DNA from: Nipponacmea schrenckii | Lineage: Eukaryota > Mollusca > Gastropoda > Lottiidae | Reading direction: 5' to 3' | DNA: 64,000 bases | Assembly (NCBI GenBank): GCA_030562195.1 | Contig: CM060199.1 | Span: 31,454,338-31,518,337, forward strand | Part shown: piece by piece, positions 1 to 10,112 of the stretch | How positions within the stretch are numbered: position 1 is the stretch's first letter | Layout of the letters: every line of letters starts with the position of its first letter | Made by a program: the position numbers and the translations under genes | The notes under the pieces: generated by a model | The model's database searches: none | Told to the model about the DNA's origin: nothing | What the model saw: only the letters and a program-made list of their open reading frames with translations

Positions 1-10
1 GAATATCATT

Positions 11-462
11 TGACCTAGTTTTCAAAGTCATAAAATAATTAGGTCACACCTTCCGTAACGGTTAATGATGGCGAAAATATGAAAATTATCAATTTTTGCT
101 GTATTTAAGTACACTTATCTCTATGAATTTTTTAAGTAAGCCAAATTAAAAAATATCTACTCGTAGACAATATATTGAATATTATTTGACCTAATTTTCA
201 AGGTCATAGATTAAGTGGGTCACACCTTCCGTACCCGTTAAAGTGACCTAATTTTGAAAAAATCGAAATTTAAATAATTCGAAAGAAAATACGAAATTTG
301 AAAATCGGTCTCCAAGAAAAGGTAGATAATGATCCATTGTATCTATGTGCTAAATTTCATCAAAATCGGTCTATCAGTAGTGTCTGAATTTCGGATTTAA
401 GAATTGTAACAAAAATTCAAAATGGCGGCCGATATGGCAGCTTGACCTAATTATTTAGGTCA
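11..462 (+). promoter_or_regulatory. Three everted AGGTCA half-site pairs with 8-nt spacing per monomer
   Basis: TGACCT-N8-A(A/G)GTCA occurs at 11-30, 187-206 and 443-462 of monomer 1 and recurs in the other two monomers. All three have exactly 8 nt between half sites; the pair at 11-30 has AAGTCA in place of AGGTCA. Additional single AGGTCA or TGACCT half sites lie nearby (for example 40-45 and 243-248). Everted repeats of this half site are bound by some nuclear-receptor dimers; that is family knowledge, not shown here. Confidence 0.45.
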
Positions 463-568
463 AATCAATTACTATTGACAAGTTATTTATAAAACAGTTT
501 TCACTTTTCACCTAGCATTATAGACCGGAAGTTACGTAATTACGTCATTTGAGGCTAAACCGGAAGTG
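419..568 (+). promoter_or_regulatory. Promoter-like motif cluster in monomer 1 (YY1-, ETS-, CRE-like)
   Basis: AAAATGGCGGC (419-429) matches the core of YY1 sites. ACCGGAAGT (524-532) and ACCGGAAGTG (559-568) match ETS/GABP sites. TTACGTAATTACGTCAT (532-548) contains ATF/CRE-like half sites. The cluster recurs in monomer 2 (YY1-like at 1490-1500) and monomer 3 (2582-2592). These motif classes are typical of TATA-less metazoan promoters and of LINE 5' UTRs. Binding is inferred from motif match only. Confidence 0.5.
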
Positions 569-3496
569 GAATTTTTTTTTCACATTTTTTCAAAAATTAT
601 AAACATATCGCCTATCAACTGGTAAAGTTTCAAAATTTTACCATTTATATTAAAGGAGAAATCACGGTCTGAAATTTTTGCCGATGACCCTTGAATATTG
701 AATTGCAAATCGTGGGTAAAATATTTAACCTAATTGCATAAAACCTATAATTGTTAGTTGACAAATACATTGAAGTTTTCAAATCTGAAAATCCGGTCAA
801 AATCGAACTGAAAATAAACTTGCTAAAGCAAAAAAACCTGAACTTCCGGTTCTCACTTCCTGTCAGAGATAGAACTTCCGGTTTTGTTTTATTTGATAAT
901 AGAAATCATTCTAAGATCAACTGTAGATTTAGAATTTCTGCACCTTTTACCAAAAATACGAAATACGTAAAAAAATAAAACTAGAATTGCTTACAATTAT
1001 GAACGTATTTCGAGAGCCTTAAAATATTATATAGGCTAAATTTGCAATTACCTACATCTAGACAATATATTGAATATCATTTGACCTAGTTTTCAAAGTC
1101 ATAAAATAATTAGGTCACACCTTCCGTAACGGTTAATGATGGCGAAAATATGAAAATTATCAATTTTTGCTGTATTTAAGTACACTTATCTCTATGAATT
1201 TTTTAAGTAAGCCAAATTAAAAAATATCTACTCGTAGACAATATATTGAATATTATTTGACCTAATTTTCAAGGTCATAGATTAAGTGGGTCACACCTTC
1301 CGTACCCGTTAAAGTGACCTAATTTTGAAAAAATCGAAATTTAAATAATTCGAAAGAAAATACGAAATTTGAAAATCGGTCTCCAAGAAAAGGTAGATAA
1401 TGATCCATTGTATCTATGTGCTAAATTTCATCAAAATCGGTCTATCAGTAGTGTCTGAATTTCGGATTTAAGAATTGTAACAAAAATTCAAAATGGCGGC
1501 CGATATGGCAGCTTGACCTAATTATTTAGGTCAAATCAATTACTATTGACAAGTTATTTATAAAACAGTTTTCACTTTTCACCTAGCACTTATAGACCGG
1601 AAGTTACGTAATTACGTCATTTGAGGCTAAACCGGAAGTGGAATTTTTTTTTCACATTTTTTCAAAAATTATAAACATATCGCCTATCAACTGGTAAAGT
1701 TTCAAAATTTTACCATTTATATTAAAGGAGAAATCACGGTCTGAAATTTTTGCCGATGACCCTTGAATATTGAATTGCAAATCGTGGGTAAAATATTTAA
1801 CCTAATTGCATAAAACCTATAATTGTTAGTTGACAAATACATTGAAGTTTTCAAATCTGAAAATCCGGTCAAAATCGAACTGAAAATAAACTTGCTAAAG
1901 CAAAAAAACCTGAACTTCCGGTTCTCACTTCCTGTCAGAGATAGAACTTCCGGTTTTGTTTTATTTGATAATAGAAATCATTCTAAGATCAACTGTAGAT
2001 TTAGAATTTCTGCACCTTTTACCAGTTTGTCTGCAAACTCATCCAAGAATTACAAAAAAAAATAAAATAAAACTAGAATTGCTTACAATTATGAACGTAT
2101 TTCGAGAGCCTTAAAATATTTTGTAGGCTAAATTTGCAATGACCTACTTCTAGACAATATATTGAATATCATTTTACCTAATTTTCAAAGTCATAAAATA
2201 ATTAGGTCACACCTTCCGTAACGGTTAATAATGGCGAAAATATGAAAATTATCAATTTTTCCTGTATTTAAGTACACTTATCTCTATGAATTTTTTAAGT
2301 AAGCCAAATTAAAAAATATCTACTCGTAGACAATATATTGAATATTATTTGACCTAATTTTCAAGGTCATAGATTAAGTGGGTCACACCTTCCGTATCCG
2401 TTAAAGTGACCTAATTTTGAAAAAATCGAAATTTAAATAATTCGAAAGAAAATACGAAATTTGAAAATCGGTCTCCAAGAAAAGGTAGATAATGATCCAT
2501 TGTATCTATGTGCTAAATTTCATCAAAATCGGTCTATCAGTAGTGTCTGAATTTCGGATTTAAGAATTGTAACGAAAATTCAAAATGGCGGCCGATATGG
2601 CAGCTTGACCTAATTATTTAGGTCAAATCAATTACTATTGACAAGTTATTTATAAAACAGTTTTCACTTTTCACCTAGCAGTTATAGACCGGAAGTTACG
2701 TAATTACGTCATTTGAGGCTAAACCGGAAGTGGAATTTTTATTTTCACATTTTTTCAAAAATTATAAACATATCGCTTATCAACTGGTAAAGTTTCAAAA
2801 TTTTACCATTTATATTAAAGGAGAAATCACGGTCTGAAATTTTTGCCGATGACCCTTGAATATTGAATTGCAAATCGTGGGTAAAATATTTAACCTAATT
2901 GCATAAAACCTATAATTGTTAGTTGACAAATACATTGAAGTTTTCAAATCTGAAAATCCGGTCAAAATCGAACTGAAAATAAACTTGCTAAAGCAAAAAA
3001 ACCTGAACTTCCGGTTCTCACTTCCTGTCAGAGATAGAACTTCCGGTTTTGTTTTATTTGATAATAGAAATCATTCTAAGATCAACTGTAGATTTAGAAT
3101 TTCTGCACCTTTTACCAGTTTGTCTGCAAACTCATCCAAGAATTACAAAAAAAAAAAAAAAAATAAAATAATCCGAACGATTACAATACGTTTTCGCCAA
3201 AGTCGAAATACGTAATAAAATAATCCGAACAATTACAATACGTTTTCGACAAAGTCGAAATACGTAATAATTATATTATGGACAATGATTTAGGCGTGTT
3301 AGTGTTGGTGGTGGCGTCGCTAATCTCTTTTAGACCTATCAAGATCTCAGGACTCCGTGCTATGAAAGCTTCGAGATCTTACATTCACTGATAAAAAGCA
3401 GTAGCGATGATTTGAATAGATTTTGAAGTGAGAGGACGTGTTTAAAATTAGCAGTAGAATTTAGTGAACCGTGAAGTGATTTGCTTTCTACATAAA

Positions 3497-4459
3497 ATGG
3501 CCAGTGGACTTTTCTCAGTAAATGATGATGGAAATATGACGAAAAAAATTGTGGAACTTTTAACTAATATGGAAATAAGACTGAAACATATAGAAGATAA
3601 ATTTGTGAAAATTGATAATATTGAAATGTTGTTAGTAGAACTCAGTGGTAAAGTAAATAGACTAGAAAGTGACATGTTTGCCATAAAAAGTAAAAATGCT
3701 GAAATGGATACAGAATTTGCAAACATTAAGGAAAGTTTTAACAGAGTTGACTAAAACAATAACAACTCCAGTGAAAAATTGAAAAATGTGCAAGAAACAG
3801 TTGATAAATTTGATGAGATGGTGAGCACTCTTAACGCTACTAATGACAACTTAAGAGAAACAGTGATCGACTTACAGTGTCGCTCGATGAAGAATAATTT
3901 GATTTTCCATGGCTTGGTTGAACATGAGAACGAAAACTGTGAAAATCTATTGAGGGAATTCATATACTATGAACTTGGGATCGAATATAAAATAGAATTT
4001 GGAAATGTTCATAGAATCGGAAAACGTAGAAATGGGCGACCAAGGCCTGTTATTGCCAGGTTCATTTACAATGGCGACCTCGACAATGTGAGAAGTCTGT
4101 CCTACAAGCTGAAGAATAGACCGTATGGTATCAACCAACAGTTCCCCGCCGTAATAGAAGACGAAAGGAAGAAATTGTACCCCATAATGAAGAAATACAA
4201 GCAGGAAGGGAACAGAACCAAAATGGTAAGAGATAAACTTTTTATCAATGGGAAACAGTATATCAGAGATGAACCCGAAATGAACGAAGCTGTCATGGAC
4301 GAAACTATCCCAAAAGAGCACCCAAATCAAAGGGAACAGGCAAACCCAGCAAGATCAGAGAATATATATATTACAAAGAACCGCCCGTACTACCAGTCTG
4401 GACAAAAGAGACGAGCATATAGTTCATCATCTTCTGACGGAAGAGTAGAATCTGCATAG
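3497..4459 (+). CDS. LINE ORF1 protein (L1 ORF1p-like nucleic-acid chaperone), one internal stop
   Basis: ORF1p of this type coats the LINE RNA. From the ATG at 3497 a heptad-rich coiled-coil-like region runs to about 3890, followed by an RRM and C-terminal domain. The stretch beginning LQCRSMKNNLIFHGL, then NVHRIGK, RPRPVIARF, INQQFPAVIEDERKKLYP and VRDKLFINGKQYI, follows the LINE-1 type transposase_22 pattern closely. An in-frame TAA at 3752-3754 interrupts the coiled coil; the same frame continues beyond it to the TAG at 4457-4459. The tail is basic and Ser-rich. The TAA may be a point mutation or an assembly error. Function is by family resemblance. Confidence 0.85.
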
Positions 4460-5570
4460 GAAATTGGGGAGGCTAGATTCCCGTCATGTATTTCATGGAA
4501 CATTGGAAAAGGTTTGAAGAAAAAGTTGTCTGAGAAAAACTTTGTGACTTTTTTGTGTAAATATGATCTTATTTTTCTATACGAATGTTGGATACAAGAC
4601 GATTTTATGCTCATTTTACCAGGGTTTACAGCACATGTTTATGCAAGGAAGTGGAGCACTGGAGGTGGTGTGGTTATTTTTATAAGAGAAACTTATGCAA
4701 AGCAATGTGCACTTATTGAAAATATGTATGACACTATATTTATGATTAAAGTATCAGTACTGGACGTATGCCTCTATATCCTTGCATGTTATGTTCCACC
4801 TACAAAAAGTGTGTTTTATTCTAAATATGATATTGATATTTTTGTTATTATAGAAGATCTTGTTCTTAAGTATTTTGATAAAGGTGTATTATTGATTACT
4901 GGTGATTTAAATGGTAGAACAGGTAATCAGAATGATTTTATTGAACAAGATAAGTTACCAGAATCCTTATTAAACGACTTGGATAATGTATTTAGGTATG
5001 TACCTGACGAGTTATTGCCAGTTCGACAAAATGTCGACCCTATTGTTAATAGTCATGGCCGGCAGATTATTACTTTATGCAAATCAACTGGTTTAAGAAT
5101 AATTAATGGTAGACACAAAGATGATATCTTTGGTAATGTTACCTTTATAAATAAACAAGGTTCTAGTTTAATCGATTATCTGCTAATTGAGAGTAAATAC
5201 TTTCAAAATATTACATACTTTGATTCTGGTACGTTTACCGAGTTCTCGGACCATGCTCCGGTGTGCTTTAAGTTTGCAATTTACATAGATTCAAATCGTA
5301 ATAATTTCAACTTATCGGGTAGTATTAATTCATGCAATGACGATACAGTCAATACTCCCCATTGGAATACAAATACTACAATGAATACATATAAACCCAA
5401 AATTAAATGGACTGAACAAGTTATATCCGAAATTTGTAAAAATATTAACAACAAACAAAATATTTTACTTGAAATGTGCAAGCTTAACAATTTTAACCAA
5501 GAAAGTATAAATTCATCGGTCAAACTACTCACTGAACAGTTAATGAACATTGTTTTAGAGCAAGCACCTG
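4460..5570 (+). CDS. LINE ORF2, N-terminal part: APE-type endonuclease
   Basis: This is the target-nicking endonuclease of the LINE. The frame is open directly after the ORF1 TAG and has no ATG before the endonuclease begins (SWNIGKG at about 4494). Visible motifs are the N-terminal Asn of SWN, the catalytic Glu in LYECW, GDLNGRTG, SSLIDYLL and the terminal SDHAPVCF. The domain is complete and is followed by a linker to 5570. There the LTR element is inserted and a stop appears in its LTR (5573-5575). Sharing the ORF1 frame across one TAG suggests readthrough or reinitiation for ORF2 expression, which is inference. Confidence 0.88.
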
Positions 5571-6031
5571 TCTAGCGTCCCAGCTCCCGTTAATAGATAA
5601 CCACTTTTTACAAATACAACACTTTATTTATAACTTTTATATCGTTACTGTATCTTGACTAGTGAGTCAACATTTGGTGAAAACATCTATATGGAAACGG
5701 AGTAACTGGTCTGCACTCGACTGACTACTCCTGGTTTCCAGTCATATTTATATTCATCTGAGAAAGTAATTAATGTGTTTATTAAAAACCAGTATGGAAC
5801 TATCTTAATGATTAATCTTAACTACTGGACAATTAATGACCAAGAACAAGGTAAAATAATGACTTCCAATATCTAAAGATATTAAGGTGACAATTAATTA
5901 ATTTATTTGCATATTAAACTCTCCATGAACTTGATCTAAATGAGTTTTGACACAGCAGATATTATTTTATATTGCTTTATCTTTAATGATAGTTCCACCT
6001 GTTTCTCAGATGAATATAACATCATACTACA
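5571..6031 (-). repeat. 3' LTR (element orientation) of the env-bearing LTR element
   Basis: 461-bp direct repeat of 9648-10108. Its outer edge (5571) adjoins CCTG at 5567-5570. No mismatch between the two LTRs was noticed when reading them side by side, which implies a recent insertion. Confidence 0.9.
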
Positions 6032-6046
6032 TCACTCCGGGGGCCG
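6032..6046 (-). other. Putative purine/GC-rich tract before the 3' LTR
   Basis: The minus strand reads CGGCCCCCGGAGTGA immediately before the TG of the 3' LTR. The position is right for plus-strand priming, but the purine run is short. Confidence 0.4.
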
Positions 6047-6360
6047 CACTAAAAATCTAATTGGTCACAATTAGATTTTGAAGAAGAAAATATATATGGC
6101 GAAATATCTAAAAAAACAAGTACAACATTTATAAAGATGAACCAACACTGAAATGTTTTTAAAAGTTAAAGTTCACATTGTCTGTAAGAATACATTTTAT
6201 GGATACACGAACCATGATTTTTCTATTTATATAATAAAACACTATTGCATTTGATATTCACTATATGGATTCACTAAACATTTCACTATTTCCACTATGC
6301 TTTCACTATTTGGATTCAATAACAATTGCACTATTTTCACTATGATTATTATTTTAGTGG
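6032..6360 (-). other. Non-coding 3' region of the LTR element
   Basis: Lies between the env stop and the 3' LTR. It holds imperfect repeats of a CACTATTT(C)CACTATG-like motif (about 6255-6345) and no open frame of note. Confidence 0.6.
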
Positions 6361-6783
6361 TTACGACAGGATTTCTACTGTTCTGACGTAATTTGTTGGT
6401 GGATCTGGTGAATATTGTCGACGTGGTGGTGGTGTATCAGGTGGTAGATTTAATGTTGTCATCTCTATGTTTCCAATATTCCTTGGTTGTGGCTGTGGCT
6501 TTTTACGAAATTTGTCCACCAAGGCATACAAGGATTCTTTCTTGGTTTCAGTACCTCCCGCTCGCCCTACAGTATCCCTAACACGTTTGACCTTTTTGTA
6601 TATCTTAACAATCTTAAATATTATGACAAAGAAGATAGCGAGGAATAAACAAAACCCGAGGACATAGAAAATCCAATGAACTTGAGGACGAAACGGATTT
6701 TCTAACAAAGGGTGTAATTTAGATAGTTCTAATTCGTCTATAGCTTTTTGCAACTTTTGATTATTTGTATTGACTGGAGCCAA
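6361..6783 (-). pseudogene. env: env, membrane anchor and cytoplasmic tail
   Basis: About 140 residues in a frame shifted from the ectodomain. The first 50 residues precede a strongly hydrophobic segment (WIFYVLGFCLFLAIFF onward), a basic stop-transfer KIVKIYKKVKR and a Pro-rich tail ending at 6361. This is the expected C terminus of the fusion subunit. There is no ATG; the segment is only readable as the continuation of the frame above. Confidence 0.7.
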
Positions 6784-6794
6784 TGTAGAAAGTG

Positions 6795-8090
6795 TTATAT
6801 ATTAGGTAAGTTTGGAGTGAATCGATTTAATGGTTTAGTTTCTTTGGATATATTATACAGAAAATTAGCAATATTCTTCTTCCTACCAACAATTTGACGT
6901 ACGTTAAAATTAGAAAGTTCTTGCAAGTAAAAGGGTAATGTGAAATATGACGAATGGGCGGAACATCCCTTTCTAAGAGTTATATTGTTTATTCCTCTAT
7001 TTAAGGCAATATTGTTTAATAAATTAAGAGAAGGATCTAGGCAAACTAAGTCTAGGGTAGTGTCAAAAGGGCTGAACACTAACCATTTTTCGTGTGTTAA
7101 GGATTTAACAATTGGGCTCTTAGACACTGGTTCTATTAAAGTCTTACAACTTTTTTGGATTAAATTAGGGTCATGTAAAAATAATGATGATTCACATGAA
7201 GGGGCAAAATTTGTTGATAGAACCGGTTTCCTAAATTTACAATAAGATAAGGCCGGTTTTATACAAAACACGACATCACTATCATCTAACTTAACATAAA
7301 CATTTCGATCAGGCGATATAGCAAAATAATCTGTTAGGTCTAAAAATGACAAGGTATTATTATTTGTAACCAACGCTGGTACGTGAACTAATTTGTATAA
7401 TTCAAAAATAGAAGATTTTTGGACTAACGGCAAAGAAATTAACAAATGAAAAGCCATGCGATCAGGAACAATTTGAACACGAAGTAGGTTATAATATTTT
7501 CTTAAATCAGATTTGACAAGAGTCTCTGGCAGGTCAAGAGTAGACGGTAGTTGTCTTTGAACCTCTTGTAATGCTGCAAATAATTGATTTGGTGTGATTA
7601 TGGATGATGCCAAACGCTGCTGTGAAGCGACAATCACTTGCATTTGAAGTTGATTGACCGAATTTTGGACTATGCCAAAAGTAGAATAAACTAAATTATA
7701 CATGCTATGTAATTTTGAAATTGTTGTTACGAAATCTATTTGAGGTGTCAGTCCTCCAACAATAGATACGTACATGTTTCTTACCCATGTGGTCAATTGT
7801 CCTGTTGAATTGATCAAAGCATTTATTGATTTTCTATTTGTTGCAACATATCGTGTTGTTGTGTTCAACACCGATAATCCATCTTTTAAGGCATGATACA
7901 TTAGACCTTGGGTGACTTGCATAGATCGCATTCTAGAAGTTAGTCTGTCAACGGTGTCTTGGTCCGCAACGCCAAAAAGACCAGACAAAAATCCACCCAA
8001 TGGTAAAAGGCTACGCTTAGGGCGCGCCGGGTTTGGAATTGTAACTTCCGTTTTTATATCATCGAAAGTATTTCGAAGTCGATCGAGTAG
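6795..8090 (-). pseudogene. env: env, cleavage site and fusion-subunit ectodomain
   Basis: Same frame as the N-terminal segment. Shortly after the internal stop there is a dibasic furin-like RPKR (about 8020-8030), then a hydrophobic Gly/Leu/Phe-rich fusion-peptide-like stretch, then about 390 residues. These carry heptad-like helices, several N-glycosylation sequons (NTTTR, NSTG, NNTL) and paired cysteines. This layout is that of errantivirus/baculovirus F-type Env. The frame ends at 6795-6797, about 12 bp before the next segment opens in another frame, so a small indel separates it from the membrane anchor. Confidence 0.75.
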
Positions 8091-8432
8091 TTAATTTAAC
8101 TGGGTAGTTTCGCGATTCAAAACTTGTAGAATATCTTTTTGCAGGGCATTAGCCTGAGCAAGATGTTCTTTGTCCATTTTCCCAAATTGATCAATAGGTA
8201 CTTGTACGCGTTGGACAGCCTTTGTATAATTTGTAAATGCATTATTCAAATCAGCCAAGTCGTTTTGCATTGGTTTTAAATCAATTCGAAAATCAACCAG
8301 CCATGTGCTGTATGAAGCGTACACACGATTAAAATAAACAAATTGAAAATTTTGCATAGGGGATTCGCTTAATGTAATAGAGACGAGGGTACTGATTACA
8401 AAAAGAAAATGCCACATTTTTATCTGAAACAC
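8091..8432 (-). pseudogene. env: env, N-terminal (surface-subunit) segment
   Basis: This is the start of a class I-like fusion glycoprotein of the baculovirus F / errantivirus Env type. The ATG at 8430-8432 opens a hydrophobic signal peptide. About 90 residues follow, with an amphipathic, Asn-containing stretch, up to an in-frame TAA at 8091-8093. The next segment (to 8000) is in the same frame, so one stop codon alone breaks the reading here. The protein would act at the membrane in cell entry if complete; this copy is broken. Confidence 0.75.
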
Positions 8433-8972
8433 ACGATAATAATATTATGAAATAGTGTTTAATTAAAAGTTGTATCTAAAGATTATTGGTTCAATCGTAT
8501 TCGTACTATGAGTACATTAGTTTGTAAGGTATACAATAAACATCACTATAATTTACACACAAATTTTAATAATATGGTAATCAAAGCAATATAGCAATTA
8601 TTAAGCCGACATGACATAAATAATGAGATCACAGTTTAATGGTTGAATAGTATAAACAACTCATAAGGAATAAAGATTAGTCAATCTTTCAATAAACTAT
8701 GTTGAATATTATTAGCTTAGAGCTCATTACTAACAATTTCAACTAGTTATTAAACCTTGTCTCATTTCAATTAACACTATGGTACATATTGATCTGTAGA
8801 TAGCACAGTTACTTTAACTATGACTTTTTAGTATTATATCTCTTCATAATCATTCGAATGCCATATTAATTTAACTATTATTCATTATTTTAACATAGTA
8901 ATACTTTTCAAAATGCCTTTTAGTAGTGTGTTACGGAACAAGTTTGACCCTGTTTGGTTCATCACATTGCGT

Positions 8973-9251
8973 CTAATGTTTAGGTAAACATTGATTAGAG
9001 CCATGTGGAATTCTAATTAATCTTGTTTTAGCTTTTGAGCGGACAGGCAAAAAATTTCTTAACCGCTCATCATCAGCTTGACAAAGCAATCCAACCCGCT
9101 CAAGGTCTCGTATCCAGTCCGAAAATTTGTGATTGCCTTCCCCCGAAAAGGGTCGTAAATAATTTGGCAAGGACTGTGCACGTAGCTCTAATTGGAGTCG
9201 GTAAAAGTTTTCCGCCAACATTTCAACAGGAACTACTTCAGTACTAGGCAT
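8973..9251 (-). pseudogene. gag: gag N-terminal remnant
   Basis: ATG at 9249-9251. The first about 70 residues include YLRPFSGEGNHKFSDWIRDL followed by LLCQADDERLRNFL, a pattern seen at the start of the capsid region in Ty3/gypsy-type Gag. The frame then runs into unrelated sequence and stops at 8973. The rest of gag and all of pol are missing. The neighbouring 8433-8972 has no recognisable coding. Confidence 0.55.
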
Positions 9252-9365
9252 TTTGAAACAAATAGGTTTTACTAGCGTTTGAACAAGGAAATCACAACAA
9301 TATGTATTAGAAACTAAAAATTAATATGTATTAATTAAATATCTGATTACGCAATTATCTTAACA

Positions 9366-9647
9366 TTATGTATCAATTATCTTAATCTGACAATCAAAAT
9401 TTCTATTATTGGTCAAACGTGTCGAGGAACTAAAGGTTACTAAGAAGGTACTTACAGGTTCGGACGAAGTTGAGGCTGTGTTGTTGATTGTTGTGACGTC
9501 TACGTTTTCTGGAGTTCTGGACTTCTGGACTTCTGGATTTTTAGACTTCTGGATTTCTGGATTTTTAGACTTCACGTTGTAGTGACGACCTCTGGTTAAG
9601 TAGTTCTTGTTATGTAACAAGAAAAAAATCCTGGTCTTCGGCACCAC
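9366..9647 (-). other. Leader region with short repeats
   Basis: Between the primer site and gag. The minus strand contains five to six imperfect repeats of a CCAGAAGTCCAGAA-like motif (about 9505-9570), giving KNPEIQKS-type repeats in an open frame that lacks conserved domains. I regard it as leader rather than a gene. Confidence 0.4.
9629..9646 (-). other. tRNA primer-binding site
   Basis: On the minus strand TGGTGCCGAAGACCAGGA begins one base inside the 5' LTR. TGG starts and this length are usual for minus-strand primer sites complementary to a tRNA 3' end; which tRNA was not determined. Confidence 0.65.
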
Positions 9648-10108
9648 TCTAGCGTCCCAGCTCCCGTTAATAGATAACCACTTTTTACAAATACAACACT
9701 TTATTTATAACTTTTATATCGTTACTGTATCTTGACTAGTGAGTCAACATTTGGTGAAAACATCTATATGGAAACGGAGTAACTGGTCTGCACTCGACTG
9801 ACTACTCCTGGTTTCCAGTCATATTTATATTCATCTGAGAAAGTAATTAATGTGTTTATTAAAAACCAGTATGGAACTATCTTAATGATTAATCTTAACT
9901 ACTGGACAATTAATGACCAAGAACAAGGTAAAATAATGACTTCCAATATCTAAAGATATTAAGGTGACAATTAATTAATTTATTTGCATATTAAACTCTC
10001 CATGAACTTGATCTAAATGAGTTTTGACACAGCAGATATTATTTTATATTGCTTTATCTTTAATGATAGTTCCACCTGTTTCTCAGATGAATATAACATC
10101 ATACTACA
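9648..10108 (-). repeat. 5' LTR (element orientation) of the env-bearing LTR element
   Basis: 461 bp, same sequence as 5571-6031. The minus-strand start is TGTAGTATGATG. It is preceded on the outside by the CCTG duplication at 10109-10112. Confidence 0.9.
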
Positions 10109-10112
10109 CCTG

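Larger units (their letters stand above)
1..3160 (+). repeat. Tandem ~1.07-1.09 kb monomers, probable 5' UTR/promoter array of the downstream LINE
   Basis: Three near-identical units start at about 1, 1072 and 2164; the array runs off the left edge. Spacing is 1071 and 1092 bp; the difference lies mostly in a short segment near each unit's end (about 950 in unit 1, 2022-2060 in unit 2). Identity is very high, with only scattered single-base differences. The last unit ends in an A-rich run, then a short duplicated segment (CCGAACRATTACAATACGTTTTCG, about 3170 and 3225), and the LINE ORF1 begins at 3497. No convincing coding sequence is present: a 75-99 aa open frame recurs in each unit but has no ATG. 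By analogy with LINE-1 5' UTR monomers in mouse I infer a promoter role. A simple satellite next to a LINE is the alternative. Confidence 0.75.
5571..10108 (-). mobile_element. Env-bearing LTR retroelement (errantivirus-like), pol-less, inserted in LINE ORF2
   Basis: Two 461-bp LTRs (5571-6031 and 9648-10108) look identical by eye. They enclose 3.6 kb read on the minus strand, and CCTG (5567-5570 and 10109-10112) is duplicated around the element. On the minus strand the LTR begins TGTAGTATGATG and ends GGGACGCTAGA. A tRNA-type primer site follows one base after the 5' LTR. The inside holds a gag start (8973-9251) and a fusion-type env (6361-8432). I found no protease, reverse transcriptase, RNase H or integrase. 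It is therefore a defective, internally deleted copy, probably mobilised by a complete relative. Confidence 0.85.

Noticed and set aside
751..3215. Recurrent 75-99 aa open frames in the 5' monomers
   Set aside because: No ATG, no domain, and they recur only because the monomer recurs.
3448..4614. Minus-strand open frames over the LINE ORF1
   Set aside because: Shadows of the plus-strand coding sequence; hydrophobic by reverse translation of Lys/Glu-rich codons.
6361..8432. Env as a functional gene
   Set aside because: It has an in-frame stop and a frameshift; annotated as broken.
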